A stretch of 64,000 nucleotides of DNA from Clostridiales bacterium (GTDB taxonomy: Bacteria; Bacillota; Clostridia; Oscillospirales; Oscillospiraceae), in NCBI GenBank assembly GCA_902362775.1, contig CABIXV010000001.1, forward strand, positions 214,840 to 278,839, read 5' to 3'. Both the position numbers and the translations under genes were made by a program. The first letter of the stretch is position 1. Every line of letters begins with the position of its first letter. The notes below the pieces were generated by a model, which saw only the letters and a list, made by a program, of their open reading frames with translations, was not told the origin of the DNA and made no database searches. Below are positions 48,290 to 56,088 of the stretch, piece after piece.

Positions 48290-48872
48290 CCGAAGAAAGG
48301 TGGGACAGGCACTCCTCCTCGGTGACCACCAGGTCCACCGGGATATCATAAGGTCCCCTAGGCAAACGGTCCTGCAGGAGAGCGGCCCGGCACAGCCCCA
48401 CCTTCCACCCGGAGCAGCCGGCCAGCCACCGGTCATAGTAGCCGCCGCCGAAGCCCAGGCGGTAGCCCTCCCGGTCATAGCACAGGCCGGGGACCAGGAT
48501 CAGGTCGATGGCCGCCCGCTCCAGCAGAGGGGCCTGTTCGTCCGGCTCCAGAAGGCCAAAGGCCGCCGGCACCAGCGGGCGGTCCGAGGCATACCCACGG
48601 ACCTCCATCCCCCTGCCGGGGAGCATCCGGGGCAGGCCCACCACCTTCCCCCGCTCCGCCAGCTGGCGGACCAGCTCTCCAGTGTCCGGTTCCCGCTCTG
48701 GGATGCCCCAAAAGGCGAAGATCGTCTTTGCGCCCTCCACTTGGGGCAGAGATAGGAAGTGGGCAAAGAGTGCCCGGTCGCTCTCCCGCCGCTCTGACGA
48801 GGGCAAAGCCGCCAGCCATCGACGGACTGTTCGGCGCAGCGCCGCCTTCTCTTCAGTAACAGATGGAAGCAC
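48273..48872 (-). CDS. 5-formyltetrahydrofolate cyclo-ligase
   Basis: A 199-residue enzyme that turns 5-formyl-THF into methenyl-THF with ATP in one-carbon metabolism. The basic ATP/folate-binding N-terminus (EEKAALRRTVRRWLAAL), the IFAFWGIPEREPDT block and the GLCYDREGYRLGFGGGYYDRWL signature (about 140-165) are clear. A GTG start at 48872 with GGAGG six bases upstream is preferred; it overlaps the DJ-1 stop by 20 bases. It is the last gene of the wecG-tmk-DJ-1 operon. Confidence 0.92.
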   Translation of the reverse strand: MLPSVTEEKAALRRTVRRWLAALPSSERRESDRALFAHFLSLPQVEGAKTIFAFWGIPEREPDTGELVRQLAERGKVVGLPRMLPGRGMEVRGYASDRPLVPAAFGLLEPDEQAPLLERAAIDLILVPGLCYDREGYRLGFGGGYYDRWLAGCSGWKVGLCRAALLQDRLPRGPYDIPVDLVVTEEECLSHLSSAKSGG

Positions 48873-49401
48873 AGACTTCCTCCGCTCTCTCCCGGCCGGC
48901 CAGGTATTCCACCAGCGCCAGTCCGAAATCAAAGGCGGAGCCGGCCGCCTGCCCGGTAATCAGCTTGGCTGGGCCATCCACCACCACGTGGGACGGGCTG
49001 TCAGCTGCCACGGCTCCGTTCATCTGTCCCTCCATGCCGGGATAGCAGATGGCCCGTCTGCCCTCCAGCAGCCCCCACCTGCCCAACAGCGTAGGGGCCG
49101 CACAGATGGCGGCCAGAGGGATTCCCCGCTTCGCCGCCTCCCGGACCAGCTTCTCCACAGTAGGTTCCTGGCCCAGCTTCTGTACTCCCACACCGCCGCC
49201 GGGCAAAACCAGCATGTCGGCCCGGTCCAGCTCCACCTGGTCCAAAGTCAGATCCGCTTTTATTGTGATCTGCCGGCCTCCGGCCACCATCGCTCCGTCT
49301 GTGGACACCAGGGCCGTTTCCACGCCTCCTCGGCGGAGCAGGTCGGCGGGGACCAGGGCCTCCGCCTCTTCAAAGCCGGGAGCGAGCAGGATATAGACCA
49401 T
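48853..49401 (-). CDS. DJ-1/PfpI-family protein
   Basis: A 182-residue protein of the DJ-1/ThiJ superfamily. The conserved glutamate is in APGFEEAEAL (about E11-12), the reactive nucleophile is C100 in AAICAAPTLLG, and the preceding LPGGGVGV loop is typical. Possible roles are glyoxalase/deglycase-like or redox protection; none is proven. AAAGGAGG precedes the ATG, 16 bases after tmk. Confidence 0.9.
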   Translation of the reverse strand: MVYILLAPGFEEAEALVPADLLRRGGVETALVSTDGAMVAGGRQITIKADLTLDQVELDRADMLVLPGGGVGVQKLGQEPTVEKLVREAAKRGIPLAAICAAPTLLGRWGLLEGRRAICYPGMEGQMNGAVAADSPSHVVVDGPAKLITGQAAGSAFDFGLALVEYLAGRERAEEVCASICY

Positions 49402-49417
49402 ATTAGAATACCTCCTT

Positions 49418-50086
49418 TTACAGTAAGGGGGTCACCAGGGACCAGATCTCCTGGTGTATCTCCTGGATGGAGCGGAGCTGCCCCTCCCTGTCTAAACAGG
49501 AGATCCGCTTCCAGCCCAGCTCCCCAATGGCCTGGTGGGCGCAGGCGCGGCAGGTGGCTAGATACTCCGTGTCCAGCTCATGGATGTCCGCTTTGGTATG
49601 GGTGGCCGACTCCCGGCCGCGCAGCAGCTCCACCGACTTTTCGGTAGGCATATCCAAATAGAGCACCAGGTCAGGCCGGGGCAGTCCCAGCTTGTCGTGT
49701 TCAAAATCGTCCAGCCAGCGGAGGAAGGCGGTCCGCTCCCCCTCTGGGCACTTGGCCCCCTGGTGGACCGCGTTGGAGGTGGTATACCGGTCGGTAAGGA
49801 CCAGGCCCCCCCCGTCGTAGTATTCCCCCCACACCTTTTTTAAGGAGGCGTATCGGTCCACCGCGTAAAACGCGGAGGCGGCGTAGGGATTTACGTCCCC
49901 TGGATGGCTGCCGAACTCACCCCCTAGGTACATCCGGATCAGAGCGGAGGACGGCTCCTGGTACTGGGGAAATACCAGCTTTTTGTACCCTTGGCCCATG
50001 GCGTCCAGCCGCTGGCACAGCTGGCCGAACTGAGTGGACTTGCCAGAGCCGTCGGTCCCTTCAATGACGATCAGCCGGCCCCTCAT
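49418..50086 (-). CDS. tmk: Thymidylate kinase
   Basis: A 222-residue dTMP kinase. The P-loop is EGTDGSGKST (9-18), the substrate segment is LVLTDRYTTSNAVHQGAK (DRY motif, about 105-122) and DLVLYLDMPTEKSVELLRGR is the LID region. It phosphorylates dTMP to dTDP. The sequence is a little longer than classic Tmk (about 210) and resembles the clostridial branch. AGGAGGGAC precedes the ATG, which overlaps the wecG stop (ATGA). Confidence 0.92.
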   Translation of the reverse strand: MRGRLIVIEGTDGSGKSTQFGQLCQRLDAMGQGYKKLVFPQYQEPSSALIRMYLGGEFGSHPGDVNPYAASAFYAVDRYASLKKVWGEYYDGGGLVLTDRYTTSNAVHQGAKCPEGERTAFLRWLDDFEHDKLGLPRPDLVLYLDMPTEKSVELLRGRESATHTKADIHELDTEYLATCRACAHQAIGELGWKRISCLDREGQLRSIQEIHQEIWSLVTPLL

Positions 50087-50823
50087 GACTGGTCCCTCCT
50101 GCCCCTCAGGCGGGCGCCGGCGGACTTGACCAGCACAAGGGGCAGCTTGGCCATCCGTCCCGCACGCTTTGGCTCCTTCTTCAGGCGGTAGGCCCACTCC
50201 AAACCCAGCTTCCGCCAAGATTCGGGCGCCCGCTCCACGTTGCCGGCAAAGACATCCAGGGCGCCCCCCAGGCCAATGGCCAGACGAGCGCCTGTGTGCC
50301 TGCCCCACCGGGCCATCCACTTCTCCTGCTTGGGCGCGCCCAGGCAGACAAACAGCAGATCGGGCCGAGCGGCGGCCACCTCCAGCAGCACGGCCTCCTC
50401 GTCCTTAAAATAGCCGTCATGAGTGCCGCACAGGACGATATTAGGGTGTTGCTCCAGGATGCGGCGGCCGGCCTCCTGGGCCACGCCGGGCTTCGCCCCC
50501 AGCAGGTAGAGCCGACCCCCCATCTGGTCCAGCTTGGCCAGCATATCAGCGGCAAATTCGATGCCGGGAACCCGCTCCTTCAGGGGTGTGCCCAGTATCT
50601 TGGCCGAATAGACCACACCAATGCCGTCTGGGATGACCAGGTCGGCACTGTTGAGCACTTGGCGGAAGTCGGCGTCTTTTTCCGCCGCCAGGATAAATTC
50701 CGGATTGGGTGTCACCACATAGTGGAACTGGTCCTGCTCCAGCATGGCGGCGCCCAGCTGGGCAGCCTCCTGCCGGGACACGTCGTCAAACCGGACACCC
50801 AGAATATCTTTCTTCAAAGCCAT
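50083..50823 (-). CDS. WecG/TagA/CpsF-family glycosyltransferase
   Basis: A 246-residue (from ATG 50823) N-acetylmannosaminyl-type glycosyltransferase of the WecG/TagA family, used in teichoic acid, enterobacterial antigen or capsule synthesis. Signatures are ILGVRFDDVSRQEA, VVTPNPEFI, LVIPDGIGVVYSAK, LYLLGAKPGV, LFVCLGAPKQEKWM and GVGGALDVFAG-like (IGLGGALDVFAG). A TTG two codons in (50817) fits the GGGAGGG site better and is a real alternative. It begins the four-gene operon. Confidence 0.9.
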   Translation of the reverse strand: MALKKDILGVRFDDVSRQEAAQLGAAMLEQDQFHYVVTPNPEFILAAEKDADFRQVLNSADLVIPDGIGVVYSAKILGTPLKERVPGIEFAADMLAKLDQMGGRLYLLGAKPGVAQEAGRRILEQHPNIVLCGTHDGYFKDEEAVLLEVAAARPDLLFVCLGAPKQEKWMARWGRHTGARLAIGLGGALDVFAGNVERAPESWRKLGLEWAYRLKKEPKRAGRMAKLPLVLVKSAGARLRGRRDQS

Positions 50824-50869
50824 CCCTCCCAGGGAACAGTAAAGCATTGCCCAATGGGCATATGCCAGG

Positions 50870-50897
50870 ATTATAGTATTTTACCACGCTCTGGCAA
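50870..50897 (-). promoter_or_regulatory. Promoter of the wecG operon
   Basis: On the minus strand TTGCCA (50897-50892), 16 bases, TATAAT (50875-50870). Confidence 0.65.
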
Positions 50898-50965
50898 AAA
50901 AGTCTATGAATTTTCCATGAAGGTTTGTCCAAGGCGGACATTGGAACACCTGCGCTTTCTTACCG

Positions 50966-50994
50966 TTGACTTTCCCCCGCTCTTTCCTCATAAT
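50966..50994 (+). promoter_or_regulatory. Promoter of the pyruvate-kinase-like operon
   Basis: TTGACT (50966-50971), 17-base spacer, CATAAT (50989-50994), 42 bases before the ATG at 51036. It is divergent from the wecG promoter. Confidence 0.6.
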
Positions 50995-51035
50995 AATAGA
51001 TACCGTAAGGCATCACATACACGGGAGGTACCCTC

Positions 51036-52019
51036 ATGGAATTTTATGGGACCTTAGGCGGGCTCTGCCGTGACCGGGCTCTGTTGGTCCGCCTGTTCCG
51101 AGCCGGGATGACTGGGGCCAGGCTCAACCTGTCCCACACCAGCCTGTCCCAATGCTCCGCTCTGCTAGAGGAGCATTTCTTTCCCGCGGCACGACAGGCC
51201 GGGGTGGACCGCCCCCATCTCATCATCGACCTGCAGGGGCCGGAGCTGCGGCTAGGCACACTCCCCATCCCCATCCCCATCAAGACCGGAGACGATATCC
51301 TGCTTGGCCAGGACGGCCTCCCTGTCCCCCAGGTAGTGGTGTCCAGCGCCAAGCCGGGGGACCAGATCTCCATTGACGACAGCGCCATTCTCCTAGAGGT
51401 GAAAAAGGCCAGCTCCTCTGTGCTGCTGTGCCGGGTGCTGCGGGGCGGCACTCTACACAGCAGGAAAAGCCTGGCTATTCTAGGAGTATACCCGGATACA
51501 CCGGTCCTCACCCAGGAGGATCTGATGAATCTGGACCTGGCTGGACAGTTTGGAGTGACCCACATTCTTCAGCCCTTTGTCCGGGGACAGGAGGATATCC
51601 GGGCACTGCGCCAGGCCTTGGACCAGCGTGGGCTGGGCCGCATCCAAATCATGGCCAAAATAGAGAACCGCCAGGGTCTGGACCATCTGGAGGAGATCAT
51701 CTCCGCCGCCGACCAGCTCTGCATCGCACGGGGCGACCTTGGAAACTCCATGCCCCTCTGGGAGCTGCCTGGGGTTCAGAAGGATATCGCCCGGCGGTGC
51801 GTGGCCGCGGGTCGTGACTTCTGCCTGGTCACCCAGCTATTGTGGTCCATGGAGCATCGTCCGGTGCCCACCCGGGCCGAGGTATGCGATATTTACAACG
51901 GCGTGCTGGACGGGGCCTCCTCTCTGATGCTCACCGGGGAAACCGCCGCTGGCCAGTACCCTGTCCGGGCGATGGAATATCTTGTCAAAACCGCCCACGA
52001 GGCGGAGAAAGGACTCTAA
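51036..52019 (+). CDS. Pyruvate-kinase-like barrel protein lacking the C-terminal domain
   Basis: A 327-residue protein with the pyruvate-kinase TIM-barrel fold. GARLNLSH (phosphate/substrate loop), LIIDLQGPELRLG, QIMAKIENRQGLDHLEEII and IARGDLGNSMPLWELPGVQKDI follow the enzyme closely; the MLTGETA block replaces MLSGETA. The regulatory C-terminal domain (about 150 residues) is absent, and several motif residues deviate (VTQLLWSM for TATQMLDSM). It may be a divergent or alternative kinase rather than the main glycolytic enzyme. GGGAGGT precedes the ATG. The next gene starts three bases after its stop. Confidence 0.8.
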   Translation: MEFYGTLGGLCRDRALLVRLFRAGMTGARLNLSHTSLSQCSALLEEHFFPAARQAGVDRPHLIIDLQGPELRLGTLPIPIPIKTGDDILLGQDGLPVPQVVVSSAKPGDQISIDDSAILLEVKKASSSVLLCRVLRGGTLHSRKSLAILGVYPDTPVLTQEDLMNLDLAGQFGVTHILQPFVRGQEDIRALRQALDQRGLGRIQIMAKIENRQGLDHLEEIISAADQLCIARGDLGNSMPLWELPGVQKDIARRCVAAGRDFCLVTQLLWSMEHRPVPTRAEVCDIYNGVLDGASSLMLTGETAAGQYPVRAMEYLVKTAHEAEKGL

Positions 52020-52021
52020 GC

Positions 52022-52636
52022 ATGGAACGTCTGCTTTTTTTGGATGCCTGTGTACGGGGGCCTGAGCTGTCCCGTACCTGGCGGTTGTGCCAGCGTTTTT
52101 TGGAGGAATATACTACGCTACATCCCCAGGCGCAGGTCTGCCACAGAGATTTGAGAGAGTCTCTGCCCATCCTGACAGGGGAGCTGGCCCACCAACGTGA
52201 CGGCTGGATCGCCCGCGGGGAAGATGATCCACGGCTGACCCCCGCCCGCGAGATCGCCTCGGCCGATCTGGTGGTCGTGGGCGCCCCTTACTGGGACCTC
52301 TCCTTTCCCGCCGTTTTGAAGGTCTATTTGGAGTGGTCCAGTGCGCTGGGCATCACCTTCCGCTATGCCGAGGACGGGCGGCAGGTCGGACTGAGCCAGG
52401 CCCGCGCCCTGGTCTATCTCACCTCCGCCGGCGGCCCCGTAGAGGGGCAGAATTACGGCTTTGACTACCTAAAAGCCCTGGGCGCTATGTTTGGGATTCC
52501 CCACGCCTACTGTGTGGCCGCGGAGGGCCTGGATATCCAGGGAACCGACGTCCAGGCTGTCCTTCGCCGTGCCGGAGATAGGGCCGCCGCCTTGGCCCGC
52601 CAGCTGGCCCAGGAGCCGATGTGCCTTCATGGATAG
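52022..52636 (+). CDS. NAD(P)H-dependent FMN reductase-type flavodoxin-fold protein
   Basis: A 204-residue protein of the flavodoxin_2/NQO-AzoR fold. MERLLFLDACVRGPELSRTWRLC is a strand and phosphate loop, ADLVVVGAPYWDLSFPAVLKVYLEW is the FMN-contact region (family motif PxYWxxx), and LVYLTSAGGPVEG is the third strand. It should reduce quinones, azo or nitro compounds with NAD(P)H. The ATG lies just after the pyruvate-kinase-like stop, with AAAGGA upstream, so the two are co-transcribed. Confidence 0.88.
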   Translation: MERLLFLDACVRGPELSRTWRLCQRFLEEYTTLHPQAQVCHRDLRESLPILTGELAHQRDGWIARGEDDPRLTPAREIASADLVVVGAPYWDLSFPAVLKVYLEWSSALGITFRYAEDGRQVGLSQARALVYLTSAGGPVEGQNYGFDYLKALGAMFGIPHAYCVAAEGLDIQGTDVQAVLRRAGDRAAALARQLAQEPMCLHG

Positions 52637-52655
52637 TCCCCGCCCCTCCTTTAGA

Positions 52656-52690
52656 TTTGGAGCGCCATATGGCGCTCCAAAATTTTTTCT
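52656..52690 (+). terminator. Terminator of the PK-like operon
   Basis: TTTGGAGCGCCAT paired with ATGGCGCTCCAAA (perfect 13-bp palindrome) followed by TTTTTT. Confidence 0.9.
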
Positions 52691-52825
52691 CATTTTCCCT
52701 TCTCTCTTCCTTTCTCCGCCGGATAGGGTACTGTAACCACGGGGCCCACCCACGAAGGCCGGTCCCTATCCCCCACCTTACCCGGCGGTTCAGCCGCCTG
52801 ACTGTTCAGAAAGGATGACACGTAT

Positions 52826-55800
52826 ATGAAGCACAAGAGGTTTTTTCCCCGCCTGACCAGCCTGCTCTGCACTCTGGCCATGTCCCTGTCCCTTGTCCCT
52901 GCCGTCTCGGCCGCCAGCCAGCCGGAGCCCCTGATCTCCACCAACCGATATGGCTACTACAACGGTAACTGGGCCGTCCCCCGCTCCTCCTATCTATACC
53001 AGGATGGCCAGGACCTGGTTCGGGTGGAGTACCGGAAGGGCAGCCAGCTGGTGAATGGCCAGACTGGCCAGTTCCTGGAGTGGCTCACACCCACCACCCT
53101 AGTGGTAGAAACCTATGACAGCCACTTCCAGTTGAAGGAGACTAGAGAACTGGAAGTAGAGCTCCCAATCTGGGGCGGCTTCTTTGCCGGGGAGGACTAC
53201 AACTTCGTGGTTTTCGGCCAGGAGAATCCCTCAGAGAGCGACAGCGCCGAGGTAGTCCGGGTGGTCAAATACTCCAAGAGCTGGGAGCGGCTGGACCAGG
53301 CCAGCCTAAGAGGGGCCAACACCACCATCCCCTTTGACGCCGGCGGCTTTACCTGCGCCGAGGACGGCGGCCTGCTGTACATCCGCACCAGCCACGAGAT
53401 GTACACCAGCTCCGACGGTCTGAACCACCAGGCCAGCCTGTCCTTCACAGTCCGCCAGGAGGACATGACCATCTCCGACGCGGCCTCCGCTGTGTCCAAT
53501 CCCGCCACGGGCTATGTATCCCACTCCTTCAACCAGCTGATGCTGGTGGACCAGGAGGGCAGGCTGGTCGCGCTGGACCACGGCGATGCCTATCCCCGTG
53601 GAGCGTCCCTGTACCGCTGTGACGGCCAAAGCGGGCGGCGGGGGACCCAGCTCCTAGTAGCCAGCTGGCCTGGTTCCATCGGCGCCAACGTGACCGGCGC
53701 CCAGGTCACCGGTCTGGCCGAGACCTCCACCGGCTACCTCACCGCGTACAGCTACACTGGGAAGGGCGCTTCCTCCAACCTGACCGCCGACGTGAAAAAC
53801 ATCTATCTGGCTTACACCAGCAAAGATGATTTCTCTCAAAGCGGCACCAGGACCCGCCAGATCACCTCTTACGCCAACGGCGGGAACATCTATGGTTCCC
53901 AGCCCGTCCTTGTCCCCACCAGCCTGGAGGATGGCTATATCATCTGGTCTATGGCGGAGAAGGCGGACAACGGCTACTACTACAACACCGATTCCATCGG
54001 CTATGCCCGCTACTCCGCCGAGGGCTCGGTGTCTGACCTCAGGACCGCCGAGGGCGTCATGGCCTCCGACTGCACCCCCATCGTCTACAACGGACAAGTG
54101 GTGTGGTACGCCACCGATGACTCCGTCCCCGTGTTCTATGTTCTGGACGAGGACGGCGTCACCGCTTACCCCACAGCGGGAGAGGAGTCTGAGCCGCCCG
54201 CGGAGCCTGAACAGCCGGAGCGGCCCAGCCGGCCCTCCGCCCTGTCCGATCCCCGCCAGGCAGCCACCATTCGGCAGGCTGTGGAGCAGGCAGATCTTCT
54301 CTCCCGTCGGATCGTACTGAGCAACCCCAGCCGTCTGGCTATCCGGGAGGACGGCTCCCTGTGGGACGCAGGCCCCGGCTATCTCACCGAAGATGAGACG
54401 GCCCAGCCCCCCGTCAAGCTCATGGATGGCGTGCGCCAGATCTGCCGCTCAGACAATGACCTGCTCCTGGCCGTAAAGGAGGACGACACTCTCTGGGCCT
54501 GGGGCTACTATGTGGGCTCCCTAGGGCTGCTGGACAGCTTTGACGCCTGGTCTGAAACTCCCATCAAGGTGGCGGACAATGTCCGATCTGTGGCCACCGG
54601 CAAATTCGGCGCCATGGTGGTGCGTACCGACGGCTCTCTGTGGTACTACGGCCTTGTGAGCGCGGGAGAGGACGGTTCGGGCACCGACTATGGCGCCGCC
54701 GACCCCGATTCCTACGGACCCCACCATGTGATGGACAATGTGGTCATGGTGGATGCCGGCCTGTCCCGCTACGTGGCCCTGAAAGAGGATGGCTCCGTCT
54801 GGGTCTGGGGCGCCGACGGCTATGGCGGCGACGGCAAGATGATTCTCTACAACGGCGACGCTCCTCTGCCCCTGACCAAACTGCTGGACGGCATGACCTC
54901 CGTCGGTATGGAGGGGGAGAGCGGCTGGGCCATCGATCAGGAGGGCGGCCTGTGGACCTGGGGTGTCAATGACAATGGCGAGGTGGGCAACGGCATGGCC
55001 TATGACACCGTCACCCCTTGGAGCGAGGGAGTTGGGCAGTCCACGCCCGTCAAGATCATTGACCGGGATGTAATCTCCGCCGAGCGGGGCGCCGCCGTAT
55101 TAAAAAACGGTGATCTATACACCTGGGGCATTACCGAAGAGGGAGGCGACACGGTTTCCAGCTACGGCTTCCACGTCCAGAGCTTCCCCATCAAAACCGG
55201 GGAGGACACTGTTATCGCCAATACCGCTCTCTGCTCTGATGGCTCCCTCCACGCCCCAGATGGCGAGGTTCTCATTGACGGTATCTTTACCCCCAGCGGC
55301 CAGTCTGTCCAAGGGACGGCGGACCAGGAGCGGAAGCCCAGCGGCACCTCAACGCCCGGTCAAACAGAGCGGCCCGACCAAGGTGCCGCCCCCCACTTCT
55401 CCGACATCAAGGCGGGCCAGTGGTTCCAGCCCTACGTGGAGAAGGTAGTCCAAAACGGACTGATGACCGGCATGGGAGACGAAAGGTTCGAGCCCGGCGG
55501 CGACCTGTCTATCGCCCAGACTCTGGTGCTGGCCTATCAGATCCACAGCCGTGAGAGCGGCGGCCCGCTGCCCCGGATCTCCGGCGGCTGGTATATGCCC
55601 TATTACCAGTACTGTCTGGACAACGGCATCCTCACCGTCCGTGACTTTCCTCAGTCCTGTCTGAACGACAAGGCCACACGGTATGATATGGTCGCCATTC
55701 TGGATCAGGCCATCCCCGATGACCAGATGGAGGCAATCAACACCGTCCGGGACGGCGATGTCCCCGACTTGGGGGAGGGGGATGAGCTGGGCGATGTGGT

Positions 55801-55936
55801 CTATCGGTGGTACCGGGCCGGTGTGCTCACTGGGGACGAGGAGGGCCGCTTCCACGGCGGCAGCGACATCACTCGGGCCGAGGTGTCGGTCATCCTCTGC
55901 CAGCTCACTGGGCTGGCGGACCGGGCCAGGCTGTGA
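52826..55936 (+). CDS. Large secreted RCC1-repeat and S-layer-homology protein
   Basis: A 1036-residue exported surface protein. A signal peptide (about 1-30, ending VPAVSAAS) is followed by a beta-rich region to about 440 and a Pro/Glu spacer. Five or six RCC1-like beta-propeller repeats lie at about 500-800 (LLAVKEDDTLWAWG, MVVRTDGSLWYYG, VALKEDGSVWVWG, AIDQEGGLWTWG, AVLKNGDLYTWG). A Ser/Thr/Pro linker leads to SLH domains at about 858-1030 (HFSDIKAGQWFQPYVEKVVQ), which bind wall polymers. It may be a cell-surface binding protein or adhesin. AAAGGA precedes the ATG. Confidence 0.88.
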   Translation: MKHKRFFPRLTSLLCTLAMSLSLVPAVSAASQPEPLISTNRYGYYNGNWAVPRSSYLYQDGQDLVRVEYRKGSQLVNGQTGQFLEWLTPTTLVVETYDSHFQLKETRELEVELPIWGGFFAGEDYNFVVFGQENPSESDSAEVVRVVKYSKSWERLDQASLRGANTTIPFDAGGFTCAEDGGLLYIRTSHEMYTSSDGLNHQASLSFTVRQEDMTISDAASAVSNPATGYVSHSFNQLMLVDQEGRLVALDHGDAYPRGASLYRCDGQSGRRGTQLLVASWPGSIGANVTGAQVTGLAETSTGYLTAYSYTGKGASSNLTADVKNIYLAYTSKDDFSQSGTRTRQITSYANGGNIYGSQPVLVPTSLEDGYIIWSMAEKADNGYYYNTDSIGYARYSAEGSVSDLRTAEGVMASDCTPIVYNGQVVWYATDDSVPVFYVLDEDGVTAYPTAGEESEPPAEPEQPERPSRPSALSDPRQAATIRQAVEQADLLSRRIVLSNPSRLAIREDGSLWDAGPGYLTEDETAQPPVKLMDGVRQICRSDNDLLLAVKEDDTLWAWGYYVGSLGLLDSFDAWSETPIKVADNVRSVATGKFGAMVVRTDGSLWYYGLVSAGEDGSGTDYGAADPDSYGPHHVMDNVVMVDAGLSRYVALKEDGSVWVWGADGYGGDGKMILYNGDAPLPLTKLLDGMTSVGMEGESGWAIDQEGGLWTWGVNDNGEVGNGMAYDTVTPWSEGVGQSTPVKIIDRDVISAERGAAVLKNGDLYTWGITEEGGDTVSSYGFHVQSFPIKTGEDTVIANTALCSDGSLHAPDGEVLIDGIFTPSGQSVQGTADQERKPSGTSTPGQTERPDQGAAPHFSDIKAGQWFQPYVEKVVQNGLMTGMGDERFEPGGDLSIAQTLVLAYQIHSRESGGPLPRISGGWYMPYYQYCLDNGILTVRDFPQSCLNDKATRYDMVAILDQAIPDDQMEAINTVRDGDVPDLGEGDELGDVVYRWYRAGVLTGDEEGRFHGGSDITRAEVSVILCQLTGLADRARL

Positions 55937-55966
55937 GCTCCTATCCCCACCGGCCCCCAGAGTCCG

Positions 55967-56003
55967 AAAAAACCTGGGTCCCGAAATGGGACCCAGGTTT
56001 TTT
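55967..56003 (+). terminator. Terminator of the RCC1/SLH protein
   Basis: AAACCTGGGTCCC paired with GGGACCCAGGTTT and a short loop, followed by TTTT, 30 bases after the stop. Confidence 0.9.
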
Positions 56004-56005
56004 CC

Positions 56006-56034
56006 TTGCCCTTCTTGGGAAAGACTGTTATACT
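56006..56034 (+). promoter_or_regulatory. Promoter of polA
   Basis: TTGCCC (56006-56011), 17-base spacer, TATACT (56029-56034), 55 bases before the ATG. It starts inside the T-rich tail of the preceding terminator. Confidence 0.6.
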
Positions 56035-56088
56035 GTAAGATGTAATTTTATGTCCGGCCTTCTGCCGGAGTGAGAGGGAGCTCCCGCT

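Noticed and set aside
48068-48351. Alanine/valine-, arginine/leucine- and threonine-rich frames overlapping the Cys-rich gene
   Set aside because: They are products of its Gly-Cys-Asn codon repeats read in other frames; only the frame at 48078-48248 has a good RBS and fitting terminator.
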